DNA of 64,000 bases from NCBI GenBank assembly GCA_001838165.1, contig KV835914.1, positions 1 to 64,000 of the forward strand, given 5' to 3'. Of this stretch, positions 37,233 through 45,728 are shown piece by piece; positions within the stretch are counted from its first letter, which is position 1; each line of letters opens with the position of its first letter. The position numbers and the translations under genes were made by a program. Below the pieces are notes generated by a model. That model was not told where the DNA came from, made no database searches, and worked only from the letters and a program-made list of their open reading frames with translations. This stretch comes from Actinomyces sp. HMSC035G02 (lineage in GTDB: Bacteria > Actinomycetota > Actinomycetes > Actinomycetales > Actinomycetaceae).

Positions 37233-37277
37233 ATTGTAGATGCTTATGTTGTAACTGTAAACATGAGAATAGTTACA
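37233..37277 (-). promoter_or_regulatory. Autolysin promoter with overlapping operator-like inverted repeat
   Basis: Minus strand TTTACA (37,261-37,256), exactly 17 bases, TACAAT (37,238-37,233); start of transcription would be about 28 bases before the ATG. A perfect inverted repeat TGTAACT-N14-AGTTACA (37,250-37,277) covers the -35, placing a potential repressor on the promoter. The surrounding 120 bp is AT-rich. Confidence 0.7.
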
Positions 37278-37346
37278 CACACGAACTGACATAAACTGAA
37301 GCGATAGCTATTTTGCATGTGAGACGAGGCCGGGGCCTCTCAGGGC

Positions 37347-38528
37347 CTACGCGAGCGCCGACCGAACCACCGCAGCCGCCGCAGCCGAGGAGGACGCGAC
37401 CGATCGATGCTTGCGTACCCAGGCTCGCACCCCCTCGGACCCCGCCCAGGGAGCACTGCCCGACGCGACGGACACCATAGCCTCGGCGATCTTGTCAGCG
37501 TCGAGGCCGCACGCCACCCCGAGCCCAGCCTCCGCGACGTCGCGGGCGGCCTGACCGGGCCCCGCGTAGATGACGGGAGTGCCCTGCGCGAGGGAGGCGA
37601 GGATCTTCGTCGGATACGCGTAGTCGTATCCGCCCGGTCGCAACGAGGCGAGAGTCGCGGTGGCTCGCGCCATCCACCGGTCCGCCTCCGCGGCGCTGAC
37701 TGTGGGGATCATCTCGACGCCGGCCACGCCGCGCGAGCGATCGGCAAGGGCTTCCCATCCACTCCCCTGCCCCACGAACACGAGGCGCGCGTCCCCGAGC
37801 CGCGCTCGCGCGCGTTCGAAGGCGTCGACGAAGGCCTCGGGGGCCAGCCACTGGGCGACCGTGCCCGCGTAGACGAAGACTGGACCGTCGCAGGCGGGGA
37901 ATCCCTCGGGGGTGCCGTCGGCCACCGTGTCGGGCACGCGCACGCCGTTGGGGACGACCACAACGTCCCGAGCCCCCAGGTCACGAGCACGACGTGCGAC
38001 GCCATCGGAGACAGCAATGACGCGGCGGGCACCACGCAGCGCGAAGGACTCCAGGCCCGCGACCGCGCGCACGACGAGGCCGGACACACCCGCGAGCGCG
38101 GCAGCGTCCGAGACGATGTCGGCGCAGTAGTAGACGTAGGGGACGCGGCGAGCCGCGCAGGCGATGCGCACCGCAGCTCCGGTCGTCGGCGGAGGTTCGG
38201 AGACAACGACGTCCGGGCGGGGGCCGGTGAGCAGCCTGGCGACAAGAGGGACATCGAAAGACATATAGGAGACGTATCCGCGCACCGCTCCCGTGCGGTC
38301 TCGCAGGACGGGGGCGCGGCGCACCTCGACGAGGCCGCGCCCCTCCCCCGGCTCAGCGCCGCCGTCTACGAGCTGGCGGGCGTCGCGGGCGACGGAGGGA
38401 GCCAGGCACGAGGTGAGGACCCGGACCCTGTCGCCGCCTGCGGCGAGCGCGCGGGCGAGCGCCCCGAGGCGCAGCGCGGCGGCCGTCGGCTCGGGTGTAA
38501 AGGTGCGGGTCGCCAGAGTGACTAGCAT
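37347..38528 (-). CDS. Family 4 glycosyltransferase
   Basis: 393 residues from the ATG at 38,528; sequence further upstream in the frame is antisense to the dehydrogenase gene. GT-B fold: N-terminal domain with PEPTAAALRLGALARALA, nucleotide-binding C-domain with VFVYAGTVAQWLAPEAFVDA, GQGSGWEALAD and the donor-site region ILASLAQGTPVIYAGPG. Residues 62-104 include YYCADIVSD typical of cell-wall GT4. The start overlaps the end of the upstream dehydrogenase gene by seven bases. The acceptor is unknown. Product probably enters the same surface polymer as the neighbouring genes. Confidence 0.85.
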   Translation of the reverse strand: MLVTLATRTFTPEPTAAALRLGALARALAAGGDRVRVLTSCLAPSVARDARQLVDGGAEPGEGRGLVEVRRAPVLRDRTGAVRGYVSYMSFDVPLVARLLTGPRPDVVVSEPPPTTGAAVRIACAARRVPYVYYCADIVSDAAALAGVSGLVVRAVAGLESFALRGARRVIAVSDGVARRARDLGARDVVVVPNGVRVPDTVADGTPEGFPACDGPVFVYAGTVAQWLAPEAFVDAFERARARLGDARLVFVGQGSGWEALADRSRGVAGVEMIPTVSAAEADRWMARATATLASLRPGGYDYAYPTKILASLAQGTPVIYAGPGQAARDVAEAGLGVACGLDADKIAEAMVSVASGSAPWAGSEGVRAWVRKHRSVASSSAAAAAVVRSALA

Positions 38529-39826
38529 GCGGGGGCGCTTCCCCCGCCGATCGTGATGCGCGGCGTGCCGGCCCAGGCCTCGGGTGAGGTGACGGCGCGG
38601 CCGTCGACGAGGAGGCGCACGCCGGGCAGGTCGGCGGGGGTCAGGTCCCGGTAGGCGGCGTGGTCGGCCTGGACGATGGCGACGTCCACCGGCTCGCCGA
38701 GGTGGTAGGCGTCCCACCCGAAGGCTGCCAGCTCATCGTCCGAATACAACGGGTCGTGCACGCTCACCTGCGCCCCGGCCTCGCGTAGCGCGTCGACAAC
38801 ACCAAAAACACCGGAGAATGCGGTTTCCTTGACCCCGCCTCGGTAGGCGGCGCCCAGGACCGCGACGCGCAGGCCGTCCAGGGACCCCAACAGGGCGGCG
38901 GCGCGGGAGACCGCGTAGGCGGGCATGGCGGCGTTCGCTGCGCGCGCTGCGGACACGACGGTCGCGTCCGGATCGCCGGCCAGGTACAGGCGCGGGTAGA
39001 CGGGGATGCAGTGACCGCCGACCGCGATACCGGGCCGGTGGATGTGCGAGTAGGGCTGGGAGTTGCAGGCCTCGATCACGCGCGCGACGTCGATGCCGGC
39101 CGCATCCGCGTAACGCGCGAACTGGTTGGCCAGGCCGATGTTGACGTCCCGGTAGGTGGTCTCGGCAAGCTTGGCCATCTCGGCGGCCTCGGCCCCGCCC
39201 ATGGGCCACACGCCGTTGGGGCGCGGCAGATCGTCGCGCTGATCGAAGGAGAGGACGGCCTCGTAAAAGGAAACGCCGCGCGCCTCGCCGGATTCGCGCA
39301 GGCCCCCCACGAGCTTCGGGTAGCGGGCCAGGTCGGCGAAGACGCGGCCGGTGAGGACGCGCTCGGGCGAGAACACCACGTCGAAGTCGCGGCCCTCGAT
39401 CAGGCCGGAGACCTCCTCGATGAGGGGCTTGTATCGACCGCGCGTCGTGCCCACGGGCAGGGGCGTTTCGTAGGAGACGAGGGTGCCGGGCGTGAGGTGG
39501 GCGGCCATGGAGCGGGTGGCGGCGTCCATAATGGTGAAATCCGGGCGACTCTCGTCATCGACGACGAGGGGCACGACCATGACGACCGCGTCGGCGCCGG
39601 GGATCGCCTCGGCGTACTCGGTCGTGGCGTGCAGGGTGCCGGAGGAGGCGAGCGGGGGCAGATACTCGCCCAAGTGCGCCTCGCCCGGGAAAGGTTCGAC
39701 CCCCTCGTTAATGAGGGCGACCACGCGGGGGTTCACGTCCACGCCGACGACGGTGTGCCCGCCGCGCGCGTAGTGCACCGCCAGCGGCAAACCGATCTTG
39801 CCCATGCCGACGACCGCGATGCGCAT
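38522..39826 (-). CDS. UDP-sugar 6-dehydrogenase (WbpA/WecC family)
   Basis: 434 residues from the ATG at 39,826, behind GGGGAG. Rossmann start RIAVVGMGKIGLPLAVHYA, YETPLPVGTTRGRYKPL with the substrate site, FSPERVLTGRVF, and the catalytic cysteine in VGGHCIPVYP. These enzymes oxidise C6 of UDP-GlcNAc or UDP-ManNAc to the uronic acid. With the WbpB-, WbpE- and WbpD-like genes at 43,643-46,390 it would provide UDP-GlcNAcA for a 2,3-diacetamido uronic acid donor. The exact substrate (GlcNAc or ManNAc) cannot be decided here. Confidence 0.88.
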   Translation of the reverse strand: MRIAVVGMGKIGLPLAVHYARGGHTVVGVDVNPRVVALINEGVEPFPGEAHLGEYLPPLASSGTLHATTEYAEAIPGADAVVMVVPLVVDDESRPDFTIMDAATRSMAAHLTPGTLVSYETPLPVGTTRGRYKPLIEEVSGLIEGRDFDVVFSPERVLTGRVFADLARYPKLVGGLRESGEARGVSFYEAVLSFDQRDDLPRPNGVWPMGGAEAAEMAKLAETTYRDVNIGLANQFARYADAAGIDVARVIEACNSQPYSHIHRPGIAVGGHCIPVYPRLYLAGDPDATVVSAARAANAAMPAYAVSRAAALLGSLDGLRVAVLGAAYRGGVKETAFSGVFGVVDALREAGAQVSVHDPLYSDDELAAFGWDAYHLGEPVDVAIVQADHAAYRDLTPADLPGVRLLVDGRAVTSPEAWAGTPRITIGGGSAPAC

Positions 39827-39887
39827 GCGGCTCCCCTTTCCGTCTCCGGCCTCGTTGTTCCCCTCCAGTGTAGTGCCCCACCCCACC

Positions 39888-39893
39888 TACAAT
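39888..39893 (+). promoter_or_regulatory. -10 box for leaderless GT4 gene
   Basis: TACAAT, six bases (GGGGGC) before the GTG at 39,900. The divergent dehydrogenase gene starts 73 bases away. Confidence 0.55.
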
Positions 39894-39899
39894 GGGGGC

Positions 39900-41018
39900 G
39901 TGGATCGCGCGCTCAATCTCCTGCTCTACCCGTCGAACCTGGCCTCGCCCGGTCGCCTGGTCAAGATCGCGCGTTCGCTGTCCCCGCTTTTCTCGCGCAC
40001 CCACGTCGTCGGTATCGACCAGGGCGAGCTCCCCGCGGACGAGGCCGTGGCCCCCACCGTGCGCCTCACGCGGATTCGGGGTGCATCCCTGGGTGCGCCC
40101 TTGGGCGGTCCGAGGGTCGTCGTGGCGTGGGGCGTGCGCGTGTACCGGCGGTTCGCGAGGCAGCGCGTCGCGGCGGTGTCCGCGCAGAACCTGTTCCTGC
40201 TGCCCCTCGCGTACGCGTTGGCGCGGCGCACGGGCGCGGTGTTTGCGTACAACGCGCACGAGTTGGAGACGGAGACGGTGGGGTCGGCGGGCCTGCGCCA
40301 GCGCCTCCAGCGCGTCATCGAGCGCCGCTATATCCACCGGGCGGACGTGGTGTCCGTGGTCAACGAGTCGATCGCGCAGTGGTACCGCGAGGCCTACCCG
40401 GGCGTGGATCCAGTCGTCGTCACGAACGCTCCGACGGGCGCGGAGGGAGTCATCGACCTGCGCGCGCAGCTGGGGATCCCGGAGGGAGCGCTGCTGTACC
40501 TGCATTCGGGTTACCTGGCGCCGGGGCGCAATATTCCGTTGATTCTGCGCGCTTTTGAGCAGGCGAGCGACGCGCACATCGTCTTCGTCGGTGCGGGCGC
40601 CCTGCTGCCCGAGGTCGAGCGGGCCGTAGCAGCCCACCCGAACATCCACCACCTGCCGCCCGTGGAGCCGAACCAGGTCCTCGCCATGACGCGCGGGGCC
40701 GACGTGGCGCTGTGCCTCATCGAGTCCGGGTGCCTGTCGCACCGCATCTCCACGCCCAACAAGATGATGGAGGCCTTCGCGGCGGGGGTGCCTGCGCTGT
40801 GTTCTCCCCTGTCCGAGGCCCGCCGATACCTGGGCGATCAGGCCGCCACGTGGGTGCTGGAGGATCCGGAGCGCGACCTCGTTTCTGCTGTGGAGTCCAT
40901 CACGCGAGAGGACATTGAATCCTTCACCGCTCCCACGATCCCCACCTGGGAGGAGGGGGCGGCGCGCCTGCGCGAGGCCTACGAGCGGGCTCTCGCCGCG
41001 CGAGCAACACATCAATAG
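39900..41018 (+). CDS. Family 4 glycosyltransferase
   Basis: 372 residues from the GTG at 39,900, giving the N-terminus VDRALNLLLYPSNLASPGRL. GT-B fold: acceptor domain with YNAHELETETVG and RADVVSVVNESIAQWY, donor domain with YLHSGYLAPGRNIPLILRAF, IVFVGAGALLPEVERAV and the nucleotide-site region HRISTPNKMMEAFAAGVP. It is likely to act on the same wall polymer as its neighbours. An upstream open stretch (39,798-39,899) belongs to the antisense of the dehydrogenase gene. The end faces the convergent flippase gene across an inverted-repeat element. Confidence 0.85.
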   Translation: MDRALNLLLYPSNLASPGRLVKIARSLSPLFSRTHVVGIDQGELPADEAVAPTVRLTRIRGASLGAPLGGPRVVVAWGVRVYRRFARQRVAAVSAQNLFLLPLAYALARRTGAVFAYNAHELETETVGSAGLRQRLQRVIERRYIHRADVVSVVNESIAQWYREAYPGVDPVVVTNAPTGAEGVIDLRAQLGIPEGALLYLHSGYLAPGRNIPLILRAFEQASDAHIVFVGAGALLPEVERAVAAHPNIHHLPPVEPNQVLAMTRGADVALCLIESGCLSHRISTPNKMMEAFAAGVPALCSPLSEARRYLGDQAATWVLEDPERDLVSAVESITREDIESFTAPTIPTWEEGAARLREAYERALAARATHQ

Positions 41019-41032
41019 TTCCCCCAAAATCT

Positions 41033-41137
41033 CGCACGTAATTTGGGTTCACTAAATTTTCTTAGCGCCGCTAAAAACTGCAGAATATCAGCACTTTTGA
41101 TCGTCCATAGATTCGGACCACATGGGAATTACGTGCG
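41033..41137. repeat. Inverted-repeat-bounded element, copy 2
   Basis: 105 bp between CGCACGTAATT (41,033-41,043) and AATTACGTGCG (41,127-41,137). The flanks extend the inverted repeat to CCCCAAAA...TTTTGGGG. Like copy 1 (32,048-32,150) it lies between convergent genes and has no coding capacity. Whether it is a mobile miniature element, a terminator or an operator is not clear. Confidence 0.75.
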
Positions 41138-41155
41138 ACTTTTGGGGAGGGGCCA

Positions 41156-42439
41156 TCACGAGGCCTGCAGCCGCTGCCCGTCGCCGCGGTCGTAGGCACG
41201 CGCCGTCAGGGCAACCATCGCCAACATGCCCACCAGCAGAATGGCCATGAGGCCGCCCAGCACCGCGACCGTGGCCTCCACGCCGTAGGGGCTGCACGCG
41301 AGCCAGATCAGCGGCACCACGCAGTACACGCACGCGAAGGCCAGCATGCGGCGCTGGTGGTAGGTCGCGACGAACACGTTGGACAGCGGCGAGGTCGCGA
41401 CCGTGAGGGCTAGCCAGGGGGCCAGGGAGCGCGCGAAGTATCCGGCCGCTTCCCAGCGCGCCCCGAAGACAAGGGGGAAGAGCGCGGGGCTCACCCACGC
41501 GAGCAGGGCGAACACGGGGATCGAGCACGCCAGCGCGACGCCGCCGACCCGCACGACGACTCGGGTCATCTCACCGGGCGGGGTGTCCGACAGGCGCGGC
41601 AGGTACACCTGCGACAGCGCCCCCGCGATGAGGGCAACCGGGGCCTGCAGGGCCAGCCACGCCATGTTGAATTGGCCGAGCGAGGCCACGGAATACGTGG
41701 CGATGAGCATCGGGATCGCGCTCGTGCGCACCGCGTCGACGACGACGTTGGGCACTCCCACGAGGGCCATCTTGCGGTAGCGCGAGGCCACCTCGCGCAG
41801 GGTCGGATCCTCAGCCTCGCGCTCGCGGGCATCGCGGGCGCGCCACGACAGGTAGGCGACGGCGAGGCCCTGGCCCGCGATCGTCGCCCCAATCGCCGCA
41901 CCCAAGCCGCCGCCAGCCAGGAAACCGCACACCAGCTGTAAGACCGCGATCCCAAGCGCCCGCACGACGGAGGAACTCGCGATCGCCTGGAAGCGGCGGT
42001 GGCGGGTCAGCCAGTAGGAGCACACCTGCCCCTGCGCCAGGAACAGGACGGACACGCCGACGGCGAGCATCCAGCCCGCGAGCGCGCTTCCGTAGCGCGC
42101 GCGCACCCACGGCCATGCGGCGGCCGCAATCAGGGTGGCCAGTGCGGAGGCGACCAGCACGCAGCGCGAGGCCAGGCGGGCCAGGGACCGGGCCGAGGCC
42201 TCGTCCCCCGGGGCGGGCAGGACGATGCTCAGGTCGAAGCGGGCTCCCGCGACGGCGGCACCGAGCGTCGCAGCGGACGTGAAGATGCCCAGATACCCCA
42301 GGTCCGTGTCCGTGTAGAGGCGGGCGATGCCGATCTGGGCGACGAAGGCGATGACTTGGGCGAGGAGGGTACCGCCAAGGAGGGTGAGCACCTGCGCGAG
42401 GACGCCTGAGCGGGCGGGGCGGGCAGGTGCGTTCGTCAT
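41156..42439 (-). CDS. Polysaccharide flippase (Wzx/MATE-like)
   Basis: 427 residues with about 12 transmembrane helices from VLTLLGGTLLAQVIAFVAQI onward. It is in the polysaccharide biosynthesis export family (MviN/MATE clan) that moves lipid-linked oligosaccharides across the membrane. The conserved N-terminal pattern ARLYTDTDLGYLGIFTSAATL is visible. It is transcribed away from the GT4 gene at 42,530. A TTAAAT stretch six bases before the ATG may be a leaderless -10. It fits between glycosyltransferase genes as the exporter of the repeat unit. Confidence 0.88.
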   Translation of the reverse strand: MTNAPARPARSGVLAQVLTLLGGTLLAQVIAFVAQIGIARLYTDTDLGYLGIFTSAATLGAAVAGARFDLSIVLPAPGDEASARSLARLASRCVLVASALATLIAAAAWPWVRARYGSALAGWMLAVGVSVLFLAQGQVCSYWLTRHRRFQAIASSSVVRALGIAVLQLVCGFLAGGGLGAAIGATIAGQGLAVAYLSWRARDAREREAEDPTLREVASRYRKMALVGVPNVVVDAVRTSAIPMLIATYSVASLGQFNMAWLALQAPVALIAGALSQVYLPRLSDTPPGEMTRVVVRVGGVALACSIPVFALLAWVSPALFPLVFGARWEAAGYFARSLAPWLALTVATSPLSNVFVATYHQRRMLAFACVYCVVPLIWLACSPYGVEATVAVLGGLMAILLVGMLAMVALTARAYDRGDGQRLQAS

Positions 42440-42476
42440 GGACTCATTTAATCACCTGGGGCGCGCGGCTTGCCCC

Positions 42477-42482
42477 TAGGAT
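42477..42482 (+). promoter_or_regulatory. -10 box for leader ORF and GT4 gene
   Basis: TAGGAT, six bases (GGTGGC) before the ATG of the short leader ORF at 42,489. It is 38 bases from the divergent flippase start. Confidence 0.55.
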
Positions 42483-42488
42483 GGTGGC

Positions 42489-42533
42489 ATGCCCGCTCAC
42501 CGATCCGCGCCCGCCCTCGGGTGGAACTCGTGA
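42489..42533 (+). CDS. 14-residue leader ORF coupled to the GT4 gene
   Basis: ATG at 42,489 starts MPAHRSAPALGWNS followed by TGA at 42,531-42,533. The TGA overlaps the GTG start of the glycosyltransferase at 42,530 (GTGA). The ATG is exactly six bases behind a TAGGAT box, so ribosomes would load on the leaderless end and re-initiate at the GTG. There is no Shine-Dalgarno before the GTG. Confidence 0.55.
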   Translation: MPAHRSAPALGWNS

Positions 42534-43633
42534 GGGTCGCCCTGACGAAGGGGACCCTGCTGGTTCCCCCGACCTACTTCGCGCTCTCGCACGCCCTCGC
42601 GATGCCGGAGCTCGATTGGCGGGTCTTCACGCTCGCGGCGCGCATTACCGATCCGGCAGTCACGATCCCCGTCGACGAGGCCGCACCCCGCGCGCTCGGC
42701 GGCCCGGTCCCCGTTCGCGTGGCCGCGCAGGCACGAGGCCTGGGTCGGATGCGCCGCGCGATCGCCGCGTGGGGTCCGGACCTTATCCACCAGCATCAGG
42801 CGACATGGTCCCTGCCGGCCGTGGGCGCCGCGCGGGAGACGGGAGCACCCCTCGTGGTGACGCTGCACGGCGGGGATGCCTACCCGAGGCTCGGGCGCGG
42901 CGCGGGTGCCGCGTGGAACGCGCGCAACCGCACGGCCGCCTTCGAGGGCGCGAGCCGGCTGCTGGCTGTCTCCCGGTACCTGGCGGACGTCGCATTAGAA
43001 GCGGGCGCCGATCCGAAGCGCCTGAGCGTGCACTATCAGGGCGTGGACACGCACTGGTGGACGCCCGCCCCGACCACAGCAGAATCGCGAGAGGAACCCA
43101 TCGTCCTGTTCGTGGGCGCGCTCAGCTGCCTCAAAGGGGTGGACGACCTGGCACGGGCATCAGCCACGCTCGCGGGGCGTCGCCCGCACCGCCTCGTGCT
43201 CGTCGGAGACGGCCCGCTGGAGGCGGGCCTGCGCGCGCATGCACCCGACCACGTGACGTTCGCGGGACGGCTGGATCGCGAGGGCGTACGCGACTGGATG
43301 CGCCGCGCCCACGTCCTCGTCCTGCCCACGAAGCCGACGCAGGGACGACAGGAGGCCGCGGGACTCGTCCTCCTCGAGGCGCAGGCGTGCGGCGTTCCCG
43401 TCATCGCCTATTCCACGGGCGGCACGCCGGAGATGATCACGCCCGGCGCCTCGATGCTTTCGCAGGAGCGCTCGCCGGAGGCCCTGGCCCGCTCCATCGA
43501 CGAGGCCTTGGCCTGGTCGGCAGACGAGCGCGCGGATCGCGGGGCGGCGTGCCGGGCGTGGGTGAAGGAGGAGCGCTCGCTGCGCGGATCCGTGGATCAG
43601 CTGCGTGCGATCTACGCCGACGTGACCCGTTAG
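42530..43633 (+). CDS. Family 4 glycosyltransferase
   Basis: 367 residues from the GTG at 42,530, giving VRVALTKGTLLVPPTYFALSH. GT-B fold: HQHQATWSLPAVGAARETGA, then LVVTLHGGDAYPRL in the acceptor domain, ILFVGALSCLKGVDDLARAS-type donor domain start (here IVLFVGALSCLKGV), LVGDGPLEAGLRAHAPDHV and EAQACGVPVIAYSTGGTPE. This last segment is the conserved GT4 nucleotide-sugar site. Alternative upstream starts are in frame but would lie before the -10 box, so I prefer the coupled GTG. Likely part of the same wall-polymer pathway. Confidence 0.85.
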   Translation: MRVALTKGTLLVPPTYFALSHALAMPELDWRVFTLAARITDPAVTIPVDEAAPRALGGPVPVRVAAQARGLGRMRRAIAAWGPDLIHQHQATWSLPAVGAARETGAPLVVTLHGGDAYPRLGRGAGAAWNARNRTAAFEGASRLLAVSRYLADVALEAGADPKRLSVHYQGVDTHWWTPAPTTAESREEPIVLFVGALSCLKGVDDLARASATLAGRRPHRLVLVGDGPLEAGLRAHAPDHVTFAGRLDREGVRDWMRRAHVLVLPTKPTQGRQEAAGLVLLEAQACGVPVIAYSTGGTPEMITPGASMLSQERSPEALARSIDEALAWSADERADRGAACRAWVKEERSLRGSVDQLRAIYADVTR

Positions 43634-43642
43634 CGCCGCGCT

Positions 43643-44626
43643 CTACAGGTCGACGGAACGCCCGGACGAAGCCGAGGACAAGATGGCCTCGACGACGCGC
43701 AGGTTTTCCAGGGCCTCGTCCATGGTGACGTGCTCGGCGCCCACGCCGAGGATCGCGTCGCGGAAGCGCTCGTGTTCGAGGGCGAGGGGCTCTCGCTTGG
43801 TGAGCGCGTAGCGCACGACCTGGCCCTCGCTCACCCCGCGGAAGGCGGCGATGGCATCCCATTGCAGGGGCGCGTGGCCGTTCTCGTAGAAGGTCAGGTC
43901 CCCCATCGCGGTGTCTGCAACGAGGGCGCCGCGCTCTCCCGTCACGATCGTCGTGCGGTCCTTGTAGGGGGTCAGCCAGTTGACAAGGTGGTTGACGAGG
44001 ATGCCGCCTGCGAGCACGCCCGAGGCGACCATCATGTCCTCGTGAGGCCGCCCCGAGCGCGCGGACGTGCGCGCGTAGATGCTCTCGTAGGGGGCGCCGG
44101 CCACCCAGGCAGCCAGGTCTACGTCGTGCGTGGCCAGGTCTTTCACCACGCCGACGTCGCTGATGCGGGCGGGGAAGGGCGACTGGCGGCGCGTCGCGAT
44201 CTGCTCGATCTCGCCGAGCTGGCCCTGCGCGATCCGCCTGCGCATGTCGATGAGCGCCGGGTTGCAGCGCTCGACGTAGCCGACGGCACCGACGAGGCCC
44301 GCGGATGCGAAGGCGTCTCGGATACGGCGGCCCGCCTCCACGCTCGTGGCGAGGGGCTTTTCGACCAGGGTGTGCACCCCGGCCTCGGCCAGCGCCAGGG
44401 CTGCGGCCTCGTGGTGGGCGGTGGGCGCGGCGATGATCGCGGCGTCGATGCCGGCCTCGATGAGTTCCTCGACGCCGCCCAGGACGGGCAGGTCGCCGGC
44501 AACGCCGAAGCGGTCGCCGCCCGGGTCCGCGAGGGCGACGAGGTCCACGCCGGCAGTGGCACGAGCGTTGCGCACGTGGTGTCGGCCCATCGAGCCGATG
44601 CCGAGGATGCCGAGGCGAATACTCAT
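43643..44626 (-). CDS. Gfo/Idh/MocA oxidoreductase, WbpB-like
   Basis: 327 residues. Rossmann start GILGIGSMGRHHVRNA, IIAAPTAHHEAAALALAEAG, the EKPLAT lysine motif, GYVERCNPALIDMRRRI and the DLATHDVDLAAWVAG segment with the catalytic-region His. WbpB-type enzymes oxidise C3 of UDP-GlcNAc uronic acid for transamination by WbpE. The start is one base after the WbpE-like stop. It is the third gene of an acetyltransferase, aminotransferase, oxidoreductase operon, which is the canonical set for the 2,3-diacetamido uronic acid pathway. Confidence 0.85.
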   Translation of the reverse strand: MSIRLGILGIGSMGRHHVRNARATAGVDLVALADPGGDRFGVAGDLPVLGGVEELIEAGIDAAIIAAPTAHHEAAALALAEAGVHTLVEKPLATSVEAGRRIRDAFASAGLVGAVGYVERCNPALIDMRRRIAQGQLGEIEQIATRRQSPFPARISDVGVVKDLATHDVDLAAWVAGAPYESIYARTSARSGRPHEDMMVASGVLAGGILVNHLVNWLTPYKDRTTIVTGERGALVADTAMGDLTFYENGHAPLQWDAIAAFRGVSEGQVVRYALTKREPLALEHERFRDAILGVGAEHVTMDEALENLRVVEAILSSASSGRSVDL

Positions 44627-44627
44627 G

Positions 44628-45728
44628 TCAGGCCCCCGCTTCCGCGAGCGCGTTCACGGCGTGCGCGATTCGCTCCAGCTCGCCGGGCGTGAGGGACGGG
44701 TAGATCGGCAGGGACAGGACCTGGTCGGCCGCCTCGCGCGTGGCCGGCAGCTCCACGTCGGGGGCGTAGCGGGCGAGGGATGGCAGCTCGTGGTTCGGGA
44801 TTGGGTAGTAGACGCCCGAGCCGACGCCGTATTCCTCGCGCAGGGCGTCGGCGAAGCCGTCTCTGTCCTCGGCCACGCGGATCGTGTACTGGTGGTAGAC
44901 GTGCGTGGCGCCGGGCGCGACGTGCGGGACGGTGACACCGCGCAGGTGGGCGTCCAGGAAAGCGGCGTTGTTTTGGCGCGCGCGGGTCCACGCGCCGACC
45001 TTCGTGAGCTGCACGCGCCCGATGGCCGCATGGATGTCGGTCATGCGGTTGTTGAGGCCCACGATTTCGTTGGCGTAGCGAGTCTCCATGCCCTGGTTAC
45101 GCGCGAGTTTCACGCCGCGGATAACGTCGGGGTCGCTCGAGGTGACCATGCCTCCCTCGCCGCTGGTCATGTTTTTCGTCGGGTAGAAGGAAAAGGCCGC
45201 GAAGGTTCCGAAGGAGCCGACCTCGCGCCCGTGCAGGCTCGCGCCGTGCGCCTGGGCGGCGTCCTCGAAGACCATGAGTCCGTTTGCATCAGCGATCGCC
45301 TGGAGGGCGTCCATGGGGGCAGGGTGGCCGTAAAGGTGGACGGGCATGATGGCCCGCGTGCGCGGCGTGATCGCGGCCTGGGCGGCAGCAGGCGACAGCG
45401 TGAACGTGAGCGGGTCGATGTCTGCGAACACGGGGTTCGCGCCCGTGATGGCGACCGAGTTGGCGGTGGCCGCGAAGGTGAAGGAGGGGACGATGACCTC
45501 GTCGCCCGGCCCAATCCCGGCGGCGAGCAGCCCCAGGTGCAGGGCCGAGGTCCCCGAGTTGACAGCGGCGGCCTGGGTGCCGGGCACCAACGCGGCTGCG
45601 AACTCTTCCTCGAAGGCGGCGACCTGGGGGCCCTGGGCGATCATGCCCGTGCGCATGACAGCTGCGACCGCGTCGATCTCCTCCTCGCCGATGAGCGGGC
45701 GTGCGGGTGGGATGAACGGCTGCGTCAC
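44628..45728 (-). CDS. DegT/DnrJ/EryC1 aminotransferase, WbpE-like
   Basis: 366 residues, PLP-dependent sugar aminotransferase. N-terminal FIPPARPLIGEEEIDAVAAV is the family start. PLP lysine in AFSFYPTKNMTSGEGGMV, cofactor aspartate region in VFEDAAQAHGA and VNSGTSALHLGLLAAGIGPG. WbpE transfers an amino group to C3 of the 3-keto uronic acid. The GTG at 45,728 overlaps the acetyltransferase stop (GTGA). Confidence 0.9.
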   Translation of the reverse strand: MTQPFIPPARPLIGEEEIDAVAAVMRTGMIAQGPQVAAFEEEFAAALVPGTQAAAVNSGTSALHLGLLAAGIGPGDEVIVPSFTFAATANSVAITGANPVFADIDPLTFTLSPAAAQAAITPRTRAIMPVHLYGHPAPMDALQAIADANGLMVFEDAAQAHGASLHGREVGSFGTFAAFSFYPTKNMTSGEGGMVTSSDPDVIRGVKLARNQGMETRYANEIVGLNNRMTDIHAAIGRVQLTKVGAWTRARQNNAAFLDAHLRGVTVPHVAPGATHVYHQYTIRVAEDRDGFADALREEYGVGSGVYYPIPNHELPSLARYAPDVELPATREAADQVLSLPIYPSLTPGELERIAHAVNALAEAGA

